DNA of 7,356 nt from assembly GCA_903877945.1 (NCBI GenBank), contig CAIRFY010000623.1, positions 1 to 7,356 of the forward strand. Direction: 5' to 3'. This stretch comes from an uncultured Oscillochloris sp. (lineage in GTDB: Bacteria; Chloroflexota; Chloroflexia; Chloroflexales; Chloroflexaceae). Below the pieces are notes generated by a model. The model was not told where the DNA came from, searched no databases, and was given only the letters and a program-made list of their open reading frames with translations. This document shows, one piece after another, positions 1-5,925 of the stretch; position 1 is the stretch's first letter, and each line of letters begins with the position of its first letter. The translations under genes were made by a program, and so were the position numbers.

Positions 1-38
1 CCCCTCTCCCCGTGAGGGAGAGGGGCAGGGGGTGAGGG
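1..38. repeat. Palindromic intergenic repeat, copy A
   Basis: CCCCTCTCCC (1-10) and GGGAGAGGGG (16-25) form a perfect 10-bp inverted repeat around CGTGA, followed by CAGGGGG and TGAGGG. The first 32 nt are identical to 4123-4154. It lies about 40 nt downstream of the stop of the last SPFH gene and may serve as its transcription end, although it lacks a T tract. The element may extend beyond the window edge. Confidence 0.75.
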
Positions 39-78
39 TCGTCCGGCAGCAAACTGTCAAGCAGGATGGAAACATGCC

Positions 79-1011
79 TTAGTGCGGCTTGCTCGGTGGC
101 GGGGGCGCGGCGACATGCGGCGCGGCGGCCAGCAGTTGATTGAGCATCTGCCGCCCCTCGGGGACGAAGGTTACTCGGGCGCCGCTCTCCGTGATGTTCT
201 GCATCTCTAGGATAGAGAACAGGGTGTCGGCTACCTCCTTATCTGCTCCGATAAGGTTGAGGGCTTGACCCAGGATCTGCGGGCGGATGGCGAGTGCCTT
301 GGCGAACTCAATCGCCGCATGGCGCTCGGCGGTGCTGGTGATGATGCTCACCTGGTTCGCGCCATCCTGTTTGATCGCCGAGGTCACCTGGCGTAGCCGG
401 TTCACCACTTTGGCCTCGATCTGGCGGATCATGCCCACATCGCGGAAGTGTACCTTGCGGATGTAAATCGAGCCAAGCTGGTAGCCCCACTCCGCCGACT
501 TAGGCGAAACCTCAGCGCGCACCGACTGGCTCATTGAGTGGCGGTTCTCCAGCATTTCGCCGAGGGGCAGGTTGCTCAGCGTGCGTACAACCGCGTTGCT
601 GACGTTCGCCGCCAGGGAACCCTGCGGGTCGGCGTTCTTAAACAGGTAGGCCACCGGGTCGTTGATCTTCATCTCGTACCACGCCCCGATGCCCATAGGC
701 GCACCTTCCTCGGAGTTGACGGGCTGGCTACGCAGGTATGCTTGGTCGAGCCGCATGTCAAGGACGTAGCACTTCCCGAAGAAGTTGATGATCAGGGCCG
801 ACAGGCCCAGCGAGGACGGCAGAATGTGCAGGCCGGGCTCACGCAGCACGCCGACCACATTGCCGAACAACGTGTAGACCTGGCAGGAGCCTTCGCGCAC
901 GATGGTAAAGAGCCCGAACAGCCGTCCTAGCCCGATCAGCAGCGGTACCAGGAAAAACGACAGCACGAACGTAGTACCGGCGGAGGTCATAAAGGTAAGC
1001 AGATCTCTCAC
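79..1011 (-). CDS. SPFH-domain membrane protein, second gene of a pair (310 aa, GTG start)
   Basis: The product has one hydrophobic N-terminal segment at about residues 13-35, then an SPFH/band-7 type domain from about residue 37 (VREGSCQVYTLFGN) to about 220, where YQLGSIYIRKVHFRD matches the family's conserved strand before its helical region. The C-terminus is helical and ends in a proline-rich tail (PPPPSKPH). Proteins of this class form oligomeric scaffolds in membranes and modulate proteases or lipid microdomains; the exact role here is unknown. The start is GTG at 1011. It overlaps the upstream SPFH gene as GTGA and has a strong GGAGG 7 nt upstream. An ATG seven codons in (990) lacks such a site. 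Pairing and order resemble hflK-hflC, but the sequence is not clearly either one, so no symbol is given. Family call is fairly sure; function is not. Confidence 0.83.
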   Translation of the reverse strand: MRDLLTFMTSAGTTFVLSFFLVPLLIGLGRLFGLFTIVREGSCQVYTLFGNVVGVLREPGLHILPSSLGLSALIINFFGKCYVLDMRLDQAYLRSQPVNSEEGAPMGIGAWYEMKINDPVAYLFKNADPQGSLAANVSNAVVRTLSNLPLGEMLENRHSMSQSVRAEVSPKSAEWGYQLGSIYIRKVHFRDVGMIRQIEAKVVNRLRQVTSAIKQDGANQVSIITSTAERHAAIEFAKALAIRPQILGQALNLIGADKEVADTLFSILEMQNITESGARVTFVPEGRQMLNQLLAAAPHVAAPPPPSKPH

Positions 1012-2003
1012 TTTTCCACCTCCATAATCACGCGCTCGGCCTGGCGGAAGAGGTTCAGGCGCACGTTGCGCACATACGAGGCCAGAGCGCCCGGGCCGCT
1101 TTGGCGCAGGGCGCGCAGTTGCTCGGCCTGGGCCTTGAGCGGCTCAACCTCAGCCTGGGCCTTCAGCGTCTCGATCTCCACCGCCCGCTTCGACTGGACA
1201 ATCTTCTGGTCGGCTGACGCCTGGGCCAGACTGATGTCGGACGAAACCTGGTTGTGGGCCGTATTGATCGCGGCCATCGCCGACTCAACCTCGGTCGGCG
1301 CATCAATCTCGGTGATCAGCGAGGCGTCCAGCGCGATCCCGTAGCGCACCGGCGACGAGAGGCTCTCGCGATCCATGTGTTCGTTCAGGTCGCGCAGGTT
1401 CTTGCGCAGGTCGTTGATCGAAACCCCCGAGACCGCGCTGGCGTCGGTGGGCTGCGAGGCCAGGCCCAGCGCTGTCGAGGGCGGAGCCTCGAAGTTGGCA
1501 ATGCGCTCGCGCAAGATGGAGATGAAATAGGCCATTACATGGACGATGGGACGCTTTACGCCAAAGAGATAGGCGTAGAGGTGGCGCTCGGAGATACGGT
1601 AGCGGATCTGGCCCTTCAGCCCCACGTTGAGCTGATCCTTGGTGACGGCTTCAAGCACCGTACCGCCGTTGTTGGCTCGTGGGTCTTCCATATCAAGCGC
1701 CATGTTGACGGTCTGTGTGGCCACCGAGACCTTGAAGATCTTCTCCCAGGGCCACTTGAAGTAGGGGCCACCAGGCTGGATGATCCGCAACTGCGGGTAG
1801 TTGTAGCGATCCCGCTCGTCCGGGCGCAGGTACTCGGCGAAAGGATCCTCGGTACTCGTCGCAGCGGGCATCCGCTCGGCGCGCCCGAAGACAGTCTTGA
1901 CCGCTCGTTCGTTCTGGTTCAGCGTATAAAAACTGAACAGGATGTAGCGGACGAGAAACCAACCAACAAAGCCAGCGATGATGCCGAGAGCTGTGGCAGT
2001 CAT
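1008..2003 (-). CDS. SPFH-domain membrane protein, first gene of a pair (331 aa)
   Basis: Residues 4-27 form a single N-terminal membrane anchor. The segment NQNERAVKTVFGRAE (29-43) is the typical entry to an SPFH/prohibitin domain, which runs to about residue 250. An insertion at about 45-70 rich in charged residues and proline sits between the first strands. A long alanine/glutamate/glutamine-rich helix at about 250-305 includes a duplicated LKAQAE (280-285 and 289-294) and is probably a coiled coil for oligomerisation. The family builds ring or cage assemblies at membranes, as with HflK/HflC around FtsH, prohibitins and stomatins. Its stop overlaps the start of the next SPFH gene by 4 nt, so the two products probably assemble together. 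AGGAGG lies 10 nt before the ATG. No convincing -35/-10 pair was found in the 141 nt upstream. The substrate or partner is unknown. Confidence 0.86.
   Translation of the reverse strand: MTATALGIIAGFVGWFLVRYILFSFYTLNQNERAVKTVFGRAERMPAATSTEDPFAEYLRPDERDRYNYPQLRIIQPGGPYFKWPWEKIFKVSVATQTVNMALDMEDPRANNGGTVLEAVTKDQLNVGLKGQIRYRISERHLYAYLFGVKRPIVHVMAYFISILRERIANFEAPPSTALGLASQPTDASAVSGVSINDLRKNLRDLNEHMDRESLSSPVRYGIALDASLITEIDAPTEVESAMAAINTAHNQVSSDISLAQASADQKIVQSKRAVEIETLKAQAEVEPLKAQAEQLRALRQSGPGALASYVRNVRLNLFRQAERVIMEVEK
1019..1023 (-). promoter_or_regulatory. Ribosome binding site deciding a GTG start
   Basis: The minus strand reads GGAGG here, 7 nt before the GTG at 1011. It lies inside the last codons of the upstream SPFH gene. 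This supports the GTG start and translational coupling of the two overlapping genes. Confidence 0.75.
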
Positions 2004-2013
2004 GGGCGTTGTT

Positions 2014-2019
2014 CCTCCT
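2014..2019 (-). promoter_or_regulatory. Ribosome binding site of the first SPFH gene
   Basis: The minus strand reads AGGAGG 10 nt before the ATG at 2003, a full match to the anti-Shine-Dalgarno core at slightly long spacing. Confidence 0.65.
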
Positions 2020-2098
2020 GTTGGATATATCTGGCAACCAGTGTAGGTTCCATCATGATATACGGAGGAAGGAGGAATAGGTAGCAGCAGTGAACGAA

Positions 2099-2108
2099 CG
2101 TGATCACG
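2099..2108. other. 10-bp perfect palindrome CGTGATCACG
   Basis: This perfect palindrome lies in the 141-nt gap between the diguanylate cyclase stop and the SPFH operon, 96 nt before the SPFH start. It could be an operator half-site pair. No regulator is identified, and a single 10-bp palindrome may be chance. Confidence 0.25.
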
Positions 2109-2130
2109 AATAACGGATAGGGAGCATCCT

Positions 2131-2152
2131 ACGGGTGCGCGTAGCTACCCGT
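2131..2152 (-). other. Weak hairpin across the diguanylate cyclase stop codon
   Basis: ACGGGT (2131-2136) and ACCCGT (2147-2152) can pair as a 6-bp stem with a 10-nt loop that overlaps the TAG stop at 2145-2147. There is no T tract after it on the minus strand. It is at best a weak 3' structure or partial terminator. Confidence 0.25.
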
Positions 2153-3887
2153 TGTATTCATCTGGCGAGATGCGGACGCGGTTTCGCCCGCTCAACTTGG
2201 CACGGTACAGGGCCATATCGGCTGCCTGGATGACAGCGGTGATGCTGGAACTGACACGTGTCCACATCGCTACGCCGGTCGAGATCGTGACCCGCGCATC
2301 GGGGTGCGCCTGAATAATCCGTTCACTGGCAATAGCGAGGCGAATGCCCTCGGCCCGGATGATGGCGTTCTCCAAGTTCGTGTCGATCAGGACGCAGATG
2401 ATCTCTTCACCGCCATATCGGCAGACAATATCGCTGGTGCGGAGGCGGGACTGGATCAGTACCGCGATGGATCGGAGCGTCTCGTCGCCCGCCACATGCC
2501 CATAGGTGTCATTGATCTGCTTAAAGTGGTCGATATCGATCATTAATATGGCCAACTGATAATTCAGTCGTCGCCCCCGAGCAATCTCACGCGGCAGAGT
2601 TTCATCGAGGTAACGCCGGTTGTAAAGATTGGTGAGCGGGTCGCGGAACGTCTGCTCGCGCATCTGCAACTGGAGGTTGCGCAATTCTTCCATCTGTCCA
2701 TGCAGATGAGCATTTGCCAAGCGTAGCTCGGCCTCAATCTGTTTGCGCTCCGTCTCAGCCCTATGGCCATCAGTAACATCGTGGATGAATGAGAGCAAGT
2801 ATGCCTTGCCCTTAATCTTCAGGGTGTTTGAATAAACCTCGACATCGCGCACCTCACCGGACGCCAGCCGGTGACGAAAGTTGAAATAGTTTTTACGCCG
2901 CTCCATCGCGTTACGCATTTCGCGCTCGATCTCCTCCTTCGAAAGCTGGTTGATCTCCTGGATCTTCATATGGAACAGGCGATCATACGGATACCCATAA
3001 AAATCGGTGGCGGCCTGGTTCGCATCAACAATCTGCCCGGTTAGGGGATCGATCAGCAGCTTGACCGACCGATCCTCGAAGAAGATCATCCGAAAGCGCG
3101 CTTCGCTCTCGTACAGCGCATCCTGCGCCAATTTGCGCTCGGTGACATCCGTCAGGGTTCCCGCTGTCCCCGTAGCATTCCCCTGCGCATCCAGAGTCAG
3201 GCGTGCCGACACATCAACCCAGATGAACCCACCATTGCGGTGCAGGTAGCGGATCTCGTGTCGGCAGTGAGCTTTCTTGCGCTCAATCAACGGCTGGAAT
3301 AAATCAATGTTGCGCTGACGATCATCAGGGTACACGTACTCCAAGAAGATCTGGCCCAGACTCGTGTCCACATCAAAGCCGGTTATCTCGCGCCATGCCG
3401 GGTTAAGGAAAATCCAGCGGCCCTCCGCATCGGTGCGGAAGATCACCTCCTTCAAATCTTCGACCAGCAGCCGATACTGCTCCTCGCGCTCGCGCAGGGC
3501 CGCCTCCAACCGCCGCTGCTCAGTCACATCGCGCACCGTGCAGAAGAGATACGATTGGCCCTCGTGGCTGATCGTCGACACGCTGATCGCGGCGTCGTAG
3601 ATGCTGCCATCAAGGCGACGATGCTGCGTCAGAATCGGGCGCCCATCCTCAATAGTACGGGCCACCAGAACTGGGAGATCATCATTGACCCACTGCGGAT
3701 CCCACTCGCTGACATGGCGCGGCACTCTGTCGGCGGAGGTAATGCCTAACATGTGCAGAAAGGTCTGGTTGGCGTAGATCAGGTTGCCGATATAGTCAAT
3801 GACGTGGATGCCATCAGGGGACTGATCGAGGAGAGGCGCAATTGCGTTGAGGAGCCACGGCGGAATTGACGAATAAGATGCGTCCAT
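2145..3887 (-). CDS. Diguanylate cyclase with three PAS domains (PAS-PAS-PAS-GGDEF, 580 aa)
   Basis: The enzyme class condenses two GTP into the second messenger cyclic di-GMP. Counting from the ATG at 3887, PAS domains lie at about residues 14-126, 135-255 and 262-375. They are followed by a helical linker (about 380-410) and a GGDEF domain (about 412-575). The GGDEF domain opens with DPLTNLYNRR (416-425). MIDIDHFK (449-456) carries the metal-binding aspartate, and N459-D460 follow. The active-site loop is GGEEI (492-496), with isoleucine where phenylalanine is usual. An intact RxxD inhibitory site (R483-D486) suggests product feedback. There is no membrane segment or EAL domain, so it should be a soluble cyclase. 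The ATG at 3887 has GGGAG 5 nt upstream and a candidate promoter about 95 nt upstream. The open frame beyond it to 4238 only reads through repeats. The PAS ligands cannot be told. Confidence 0.93.
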   Translation of the reverse strand: MDASYSSIPPWLLNAIAPLLDQSPDGIHVIDYIGNLIYANQTFLHMLGITSADRVPRHVSEWDPQWVNDDLPVLVARTIEDGRPILTQHRRLDGSIYDAAISVSTISHEGQSYLFCTVRDVTEQRRLEAALREREEQYRLLVEDLKEVIFRTDAEGRWIFLNPAWREITGFDVDTSLGQIFLEYVYPDDRQRNIDLFQPLIERKKAHCRHEIRYLHRNGGFIWVDVSARLTLDAQGNATGTAGTLTDVTERKLAQDALYESEARFRMIFFEDRSVKLLIDPLTGQIVDANQAATDFYGYPYDRLFHMKIQEINQLSKEEIEREMRNAMERRKNYFNFRHRLASGEVRDVEVYSNTLKIKGKAYLLSFIHDVTDGHRAETERKQIEAELRLANAHLHGQMEELRNLQLQMREQTFRDPLTNLYNRRYLDETLPREIARGRRLNYQLAILMIDIDHFKQINDTYGHVAGDETLRSIAVLIQSRLRTSDIVCRYGGEEIICVLIDTNLENAIIRAEGIRLAIASERIIQAHPDARVTISTGVAMWTRVSSSITAVIQAADMALYRAKLSGRNRVRISPDEYNG

Positions 3888-3892
3888 GGCTG

Positions 3893-3897
3893 CTCCC
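3893..3897 (-). promoter_or_regulatory. Ribosome binding site deciding the diguanylate cyclase start
   Basis: The minus strand reads GGGAG 5 nt before the ATG at 3887. Neither the upstream ATG at 3983 nor the one at 4238 shows a comparable site. This favours the 580-residue form. Confidence 0.65.
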
Positions 3898-3910
3898 GAA
3901 AAAGTATGGT

Positions 3911-3943
3911 GGAGACGGTGGGGATGTCTCCCATGCCGTCCCC
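3911..3943 (-). other. Hairpin in the diguanylate cyclase mRNA leader
   Basis: GGAGACGG (3911-3918) pairs with CCGTCCCC (3936-3943) with one mismatch. Inside it, TGGG (3919-3922) pairs with CCCA (3930-3933). The result is a bulged stem of about 11 bp that would lie between the candidate promoter and the ribosome binding site. It could affect translation or transcript stability. It does not look like a known cyclic di-GMP riboswitch. Confidence 0.35.
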
Positions 3944-3981
3944 AGAATATTCGACGGAGATGCGTAAAAACGTGCTTCGCC

Positions 3982-4010
3982 ATCGTACCGCGAGCAGCGC
4001 GTTCTGTCAC
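3982..4010 (-). promoter_or_regulatory. Candidate sigma-70-type promoter for the diguanylate cyclase
   Basis: On the minus strand GTGACA (4005-4010, 5 of 6 to TTGACA) and TACGAT (3982-3987, 4 of 6 to TATAAT) are separated by exactly 17 nt. Transcription would begin near 3975, giving a leader of about 88 nt before the ATG at 3887. This placement excludes the longer open frame from the message. Confidence 0.45.
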
Positions 4011-4054
4011 CTGAGACAAGGTTCGCAGATACTTTACAGTTTGTCGCCATTCAG

Positions 4055-4097
4055 CCCTCACCCCCCAGCCCCCTCTCCCTGAACGGGAGAGGGGGAG
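4055..4097. repeat. Palindromic intergenic repeat, copy B
   Basis: This is the same family in opposite orientation to copy A: a CCCTCACCCCCCAG arm, then CCCCCTCTCCC (4069-4079) and GGGAGAGGGGG (4085-4095), an 11-bp perfect inverted repeat around TGAAC. Copy C lies 25 nt further right in inverted orientation, so the two form a head-to-head pair. Confidence 0.75.
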
Positions 4098-4122
4098 TCG
4101 GATGCGTCCTGCTGCGGAATCT

Positions 4123-4154
4123 CCCCTCTCCCCGTGAGGGAGAGGGGCAGGGGG
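4123..4154. repeat. Palindromic intergenic repeat, copy C
   Basis: All 32 nt are identical to positions 1-32. A 10-bp perfect inverted repeat (4123-4132 with 4138-4147) encloses CGTGA and is followed by CAGGGGG. The TGAGGG that ends copy A is missing. Confidence 0.78.
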
Positions 4155-4200
4155 AACAGCCCTGCGATCCTGGTCAGGACTGATACAGAGTCCCCGAATA

Positions 4201-4219
4201 CCCCCGGTTGGCGACTGAC
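4201..4219. repeat. Second dispersed repeat family, left copy of its conserved block
   Basis: CCCCCGG, three variable bases and GCGACTGAC recur at 7267-7285 with the same spacing (16 of 19 identical). In both places a GGCGTCGGC hairpin follows to the right, at 4245 and 7335. The two blocks together suggest a repeated intergenic element of roughly 70-90 nt. Confidence 0.5.
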
Positions 4220-4244
4220 ATTGTGCCGGAGGGGGCAACGCGCC

Positions 4245-4268
4245 GGGCGTCGGCGTCGGCCGACGCCC
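4245..4268 (-). terminator. GC hairpin after the ribokinase, possible terminator
   Basis: GGGCGTCGGC (4245-4254) and GCCGACGCCC (4259-4268) form a perfect 10-bp stem with a 4-nt loop. It begins 8 nt after the ribokinase stop on the minus strand. No T tract follows, so it is not a classical intrinsic terminator, though position and strength suit a 3' end. A near-identical stem occurs at 7335-7356. Confidence 0.5.
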
Positions 4269-4276
4269 GATGAGAC

Positions 4277-5194
4277 TCAGTCTCCCAGTTGCAACAGCCC
4301 AAGCACCTCGTCACGTGTGGGCAGCGAGGATTGAGCGCCGGGGCGGGTAGCGGCCAGGGCACCGGCGGCGCAGCCCCAGCGCAGAGCCTCGGTCGGAGAC
4401 AGACCCTCGGACAAGGCCACGGCAAACCCGCCGACGAAGGCGTCCCCGGCGGCGGTGGTATCGACAGCATCGACGCTGAAGGCAGGGAGGAGGGTGACGC
4501 CATCCGGGCCGAACATCGCCACACCGCCCGCGCCAAGGGTGATGATCACATTCGGCACGCCGCAGACGGCGCTCACGGCACGGGCCAGCACCTCCGGCGG
4601 AACACCGCTCGACTCATCGAGGAAAACAGCGGCCTCGCTCTCGTTCGGAATGAGATAGTCCACGTGAGCCAGCAACTCGGCGGGGAGTCGCCCAACCGGG
4701 GCGGGAGCGGGGTTCAGGATCACCGTGGCTCCGGCGGCGTGGGCAATGGCGGCGGCGCGGACGACAGTGGGAAGGGGAACCTCCAACTGGAGGAGCAGCA
4801 CGCGGGCTACGGCGATCAGCGGCGCGACCGCATCCACATCCTCGGGCATCAGGGCCGCGTTGGCACCGGGCGCGATCACAATCGTATTCTGGCCACCCAC
4901 TTCCACCGTAATCAGGGCCACGCCGGTGGACAAGCCGGGAGTAGAGAGCACATGCTCAACATTCACATCATCTGTCTCGGCGGAGAGCCGCAGCATCTGG
5001 CCGAAGCCATCGGCGCCCACGCGCCCGATCATCGCTGTACGCGCACCCATACGGGCGGCGGCCACCGCCTGATTCGCGCCCTTGCCGCCGGGGTAGGTGA
5101 CGAACGGCCCCCCGCTCAGCGTCTCGCCTGGCCGAGGCAGTCTGGGCGAACGGACAACCAGATCCATATTGAGCGATCCGACCACAATGATCAT
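4277..5194 (-). CDS. rbsK: Ribokinase (PfkB family sugar kinase, 305 aa)
   Basis: Ribokinase uses ATP to phosphorylate D-ribose to ribose 5-phosphate in the cytoplasm, feeding the pentose phosphate and nucleotide pathways. The sequence has the family features in order: N9 and D11 in the sugar-binding GSLNMD start, the first PfkB signature PGGKGANQA (35-43), E138 in LQLEVP, NPAPA (161-165), PNESEA (183-188), TLGAGG (219-224), and the second signature DTTAAGD (245-251) with catalytic base D251. The length is close to the usual 305-310. ATG at 5194 has AAGGA 5 nt upstream. No ribose transporter, RbsD or LacI-type regulator is nearby, so substrate identity rests on motifs; a related PfkB sugar or nucleoside kinase remains possible. 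It follows the PAP2-like gene by 76 nt containing a repeat. Confidence 0.88.
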   Translation of the reverse strand: MIIVVGSLNMDLVVRSPRLPRPGETLSGGPFVTYPGGKGANQAVAAARMGARTAMIGRVGADGFGQMLRLSAETDDVNVEHVLSTPGLSTGVALITVEVGGQNTIVIAPGANAALMPEDVDAVAPLIAVARVLLLQLEVPLPTVVRAAAIAHAAGATVILNPAPAPVGRLPAELLAHVDYLIPNESEAAVFLDESSGVPPEVLARAVSAVCGVPNVIITLGAGGVAMFGPDGVTLLPAFSVDAVDTTAAGDAFVGGFAVALSEGLSPTEALRWGCAAGALAATRPGAQSSLPTRDEVLGLLQLGD

Positions 5195-5228
5195 TGTATT
5201 CCTTGGTAAAAAGCCACACGACCCGTAC

Positions 5229-5261
5229 CCCCCTGTCCCTCTCCCTCAGGGAGTGAGGGGG
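5229..5261. repeat. Palindromic intergenic repeat, copy D (degenerate)
   Basis: A C-rich arm containing CCCTCTCCC is followed by TCAGGGAGTGAGGGGG. Only CTCCC/GGGAG around TCA pairs perfectly, so the copy has decayed or belongs to a variant. It fills much of the 76-nt gap between the PAP2-like gene and the ribokinase and may reduce read-through. Confidence 0.55.
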
Positions 5262-5270
5262 CACAGACGG

Positions 5271-5912
5271 CTATAACAGGCCGAAGACGAAGAATGTGCT
5301 GACGACGCAGGCGCAGGAGAGGGCCAGGCCGGCCACCACCTGCATCAGCGTGTGGTTCCGCGTGCGCAGTCTGGCCCAGCCCAAGCTCAGGGCGCAGAGC
5401 CACAGGAGCAGACCGAGAGGCTCGGAGTAGAGGGCGGCGATGGTGGCGCAGGAGCCGATCCCGGCCGCGTGGATGCTGATCTTCCAGAACAGATTGATGA
5501 ACCAGGACAGGCCGTTGAGCAGGGCCGCACTGGCGAACATGGCCACGAAGGGCCTCGGCGCGCCTAGGAAGTTCAGCAGTGCGATGCCCACCAGCACGGT
5601 GGCCATGCCGAACAGGTAGAGTTCATTGCGCTGCGAGCGCACCGAGACATCGTCGTCGGTATAGGCACCCTGGCGCAGTCGCACGCTGAAGAAGATCGTC
5701 GGCGGCAGCACTTGAACCAGAGAGCAGAGGGCGGCCCAGCCAAGGCCGTTGGACAAGGGGCGCACGCCCAGCATCCCGACAATGAAGATGCTGAGAATGC
5801 TCAGCGTGACCGGGTGAAAAATCTGTGAGATCAAGCGGGCGACGGCGTAGCCGCGCCCAGGAGGGGCGCCGCGCCGCAGAGCCTCGGCGGTCAAATCATT
5901 GTGTTGTGTCAT
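5271..5912 (-). CDS. PAP2-like integral membrane protein, possible lipid-phosphate phosphatase (213 aa)
   Basis: The protein is strongly hydrophobic, with about five or six membrane segments (roughly 35-52, 57-77, 98-117, 120-142, 165-180, 190-212). It carries motifs that resemble the three PAP2 blocks: DDDVSVRSQR (86-95) for the first, KISIHAAG (144-151) where PSGH is usual, and AR-x5-H-x3-Q (R181, H187, Q191) for SR-x5-H-x3-D. The two central histidines (H148, H187) and R181 are kept, but the final aspartate is glutamine. PAP2 enzymes dephosphorylate lipid phosphates such as phosphatidate or undecaprenyl pyrophosphate. I chose ATG at 5912, 13 nt after the glycosyltransferase stop with a close GAGG. 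ATG at 5963 would add 17 polar residues and overlap that gene by 38 nt. Activity is uncertain. Confidence 0.68.
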   Translation of the reverse strand: MTQHNDLTAEALRRGAPPGRGYAVARLISQIFHPVTLSILSIFIVGMLGVRPLSNGLGWAALCSLVQVLPPTIFFSVRLRQGAYTDDDVSVRSQRNELYLFGMATVLVGIALLNFLGAPRPFVAMFASAALLNGLSWFINLFWKISIHAAGIGSCATIAALYSEPLGLLLWLCALSLGWARLRTRNHTLMQVVAGLALSCACVVSTFFVFGLL

Positions 5913-5925
5913 GTCCTCAAATCCG

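Larger units (their letters stand above)
3888..4276. other. 389-nt gene-free region between ribokinase and diguanylate cyclase
   Basis: No gene is supported here. From right to left it holds the terminator-like hairpin after the ribokinase (4245-4268), a motif shared with the right end of the window (4201-4219), two palindromic repeats (4123-4154 and 4055-4097), the candidate promoter (3982-4010) and the leader hairpin (3911-3943). The diguanylate cyclase frame stays open across part of this region, but the residues it would encode are just translated repeat. Confidence 0.75.

Noticed and set aside
1254..2084. Plus-strand open frame of 276 codons opposite the first SPFH gene
   Set aside because: It shadows a well-supported SPFH gene, has biased composition, no family match that I recognise and no ribosome site.
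2064..2116. Tandem GGAGGAA GGAGGAA followed by a plus-strand GTG and seven codons
   Set aside because: The purine run looks like a ribosome site, but the frame is only seven codons and nothing else on the plus strand supports it. It is read as chance in the gap before the SPFH operon.
3981..3983. Alternative ATG at 3983 for the diguanylate cyclase
   Set aside because: It lies inside the predicted -10 region, has no ribosome site, and adds 32 residues rich in basic residues and histidine with no PAS character.
3888..4054. Possible cyclic di-GMP riboswitch upstream of the diguanylate cyclase
   Set aside because: I could not find the conserved GEMM cores or tetraloop-receptor arrangement. Only a simple bulged hairpin is visible.
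4055..4154. Short CRISPR-like array
   Set aside because: Only two units lie close together, and they are inverted relative to each other, with each unit itself a palindrome. There are no regular spacers and no cas genes.
4289..5209. Plus-strand open frame of 306 codons opposite the ribokinase
   Set aside because: The minus-strand frame carries the full ribokinase motif set. The plus-strand product is low-complexity (Gly/His/Arg/Gln-rich) with no recognisable domain, and is a normal shadow in GC-rich DNA.
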